From NCBI GenBank assembly GCA_002348585.1, contig DEBO01000112.1:1-5747 (forward strand): a stretch of 5,747 nt of DNA, written 5' to 3'. Within the stretch, counting starts at the first letter, position 1. Every line of letters starts with the position of its first letter. Under the pieces are notes generated by a model. That model saw nothing but the letters and a program-made list of their open reading frames with translations. It ran no database searches and was not told where the DNA came from. The DNA comes from Alphaproteobacteria bacterium UBA2954 (GTDB lineage: Bacteria; Pseudomonadota; Alphaproteobacteria; Puniceispirillales; Puniceispirillaceae). Below, piece after piece: positions 5,520 through 5,747 of the stretch. The position numbers were made by a program, and so were the translations under genes.

Positions 5520-5747
5520 CTAAAAGCCCAGCTTTTCAGCTAAACCTATTCGCTGCAGCTTACCTGTTGCCCCTTTTGGTATTTCATCAACAAAACGGAT
5601 GTAGCGGGGGACCTTAAATTTTGCCAGTTGCTGGTTTGCATAGGCTTTCAACTCAGCCTCACTTAGAGTCGCTCCATCTGCTAGAACAATTGCTGCCCCG
5701 ATTTCCTCACCTAATAATTTGTCCGTAACAGCAAAGGTTACCACCTG
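5520..5747 (-). CDS. Acyl-CoA synthetase (AMP-binding), C-terminal fragment at window edge
   Basis: The frame is open to the end of the window and stops at TAG (5522-5520), giving the last 75 residues of a protein that starts beyond 5747. It reads QVVTFAVTDKLLGEEIGAA, then FKVPRYIRFVDEIPKGATGKLQRIGLAEKLGF. This is the swinging C-terminal domain of the ANL superfamily; the lysine in the GATGKLQR motif is the one that contacts the adenylate in the first half-reaction. These enzymes activate a carboxylic acid with ATP and CoA. The tail resembles the general acyl-CoA/oxalate-CoA ligase-like group more than MatB (malonate-CoA ligase), but substrate pockets lie in the missing part. The GTG at 5744 is an internal valine, not a start. 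It is the most upstream gene of the visible minus-strand operon. Confidence 0.88.
   Translation of the reverse strand, partial: QVVTFAVTDKLLGEEIGAAIVLADGATLSEAELKAYANQQLAKFKVPRYIRFVDEIPKGATGKLQRIGLAEKLGF

Overview
The window looks like a chromosomal segment of an alphaproteobacterium. Protein resemblances point this way: the PRX-like thioredoxin-fold protein, the histidine phosphatase with an RHALAPG-type active site, the AqpS-like aquaporin, malonyl-CoA decarboxylase and the IdnO-like SDR all resemble alphaproteobacterial versions. The moderate GC content (mid-40s to about 50% by eye) and the AT-rich intergenic DNA would fit a marine lineage such as SAR116, but I cannot prove the lineage from sequence alone. 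No IS element, phage gene, CRISPR array, rRNA or tRNA is visible.

Left part (1-1822, all + strand): the C-terminal part of a PRX-like thioredoxin-fold protein, a 48-residue single-pass membrane protein, a secreted histidine phosphatase whose GTG start overlaps the small gene's stop (GTGA), and a full-length aquaporin reading frame with three internal stop codons and no frameshift. The spacing suggests one co-transcribed group whose last member has decayed.

Middle (1823-2409): 587 bp without a protein gene but with clear structure. It holds a bidirectional terminator (2023-2060), a perfect 8-bp-stem terminator (2153-2179), and between them a minus-strand TATAAT box followed by a hairpin that leads into the first terminator. 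This is the layout expected of an sRNA of about 80 nt. The last 100 bp carry a plausible promoter and a Shine-Dalgarno site for the next gene.

Right part (2410-5747): malonyl-CoA decarboxylase on the + strand converges, with only a 19-bp gap, on a minus-strand operon. In transcription order that operon encodes the C-terminal end of an acyl-CoA synthetase (its start lies beyond the window), a ketopantoate-reductase-like dehydrogenase and a gluconate-5-dehydrogenase-like SDR. The set suggests catabolism of an organic or hydroxy acid: CoA activation, two NAD(P)-dependent redox steps, and malonyl-CoA disposal. The substrate cannot be read from the sequence.

No wholly new system is evident. The best leads are the 48-aa membrane protein coupled to the phosphatase, the minus-strand sRNA candidate, and the aquaporin frame that has stops but no indels.
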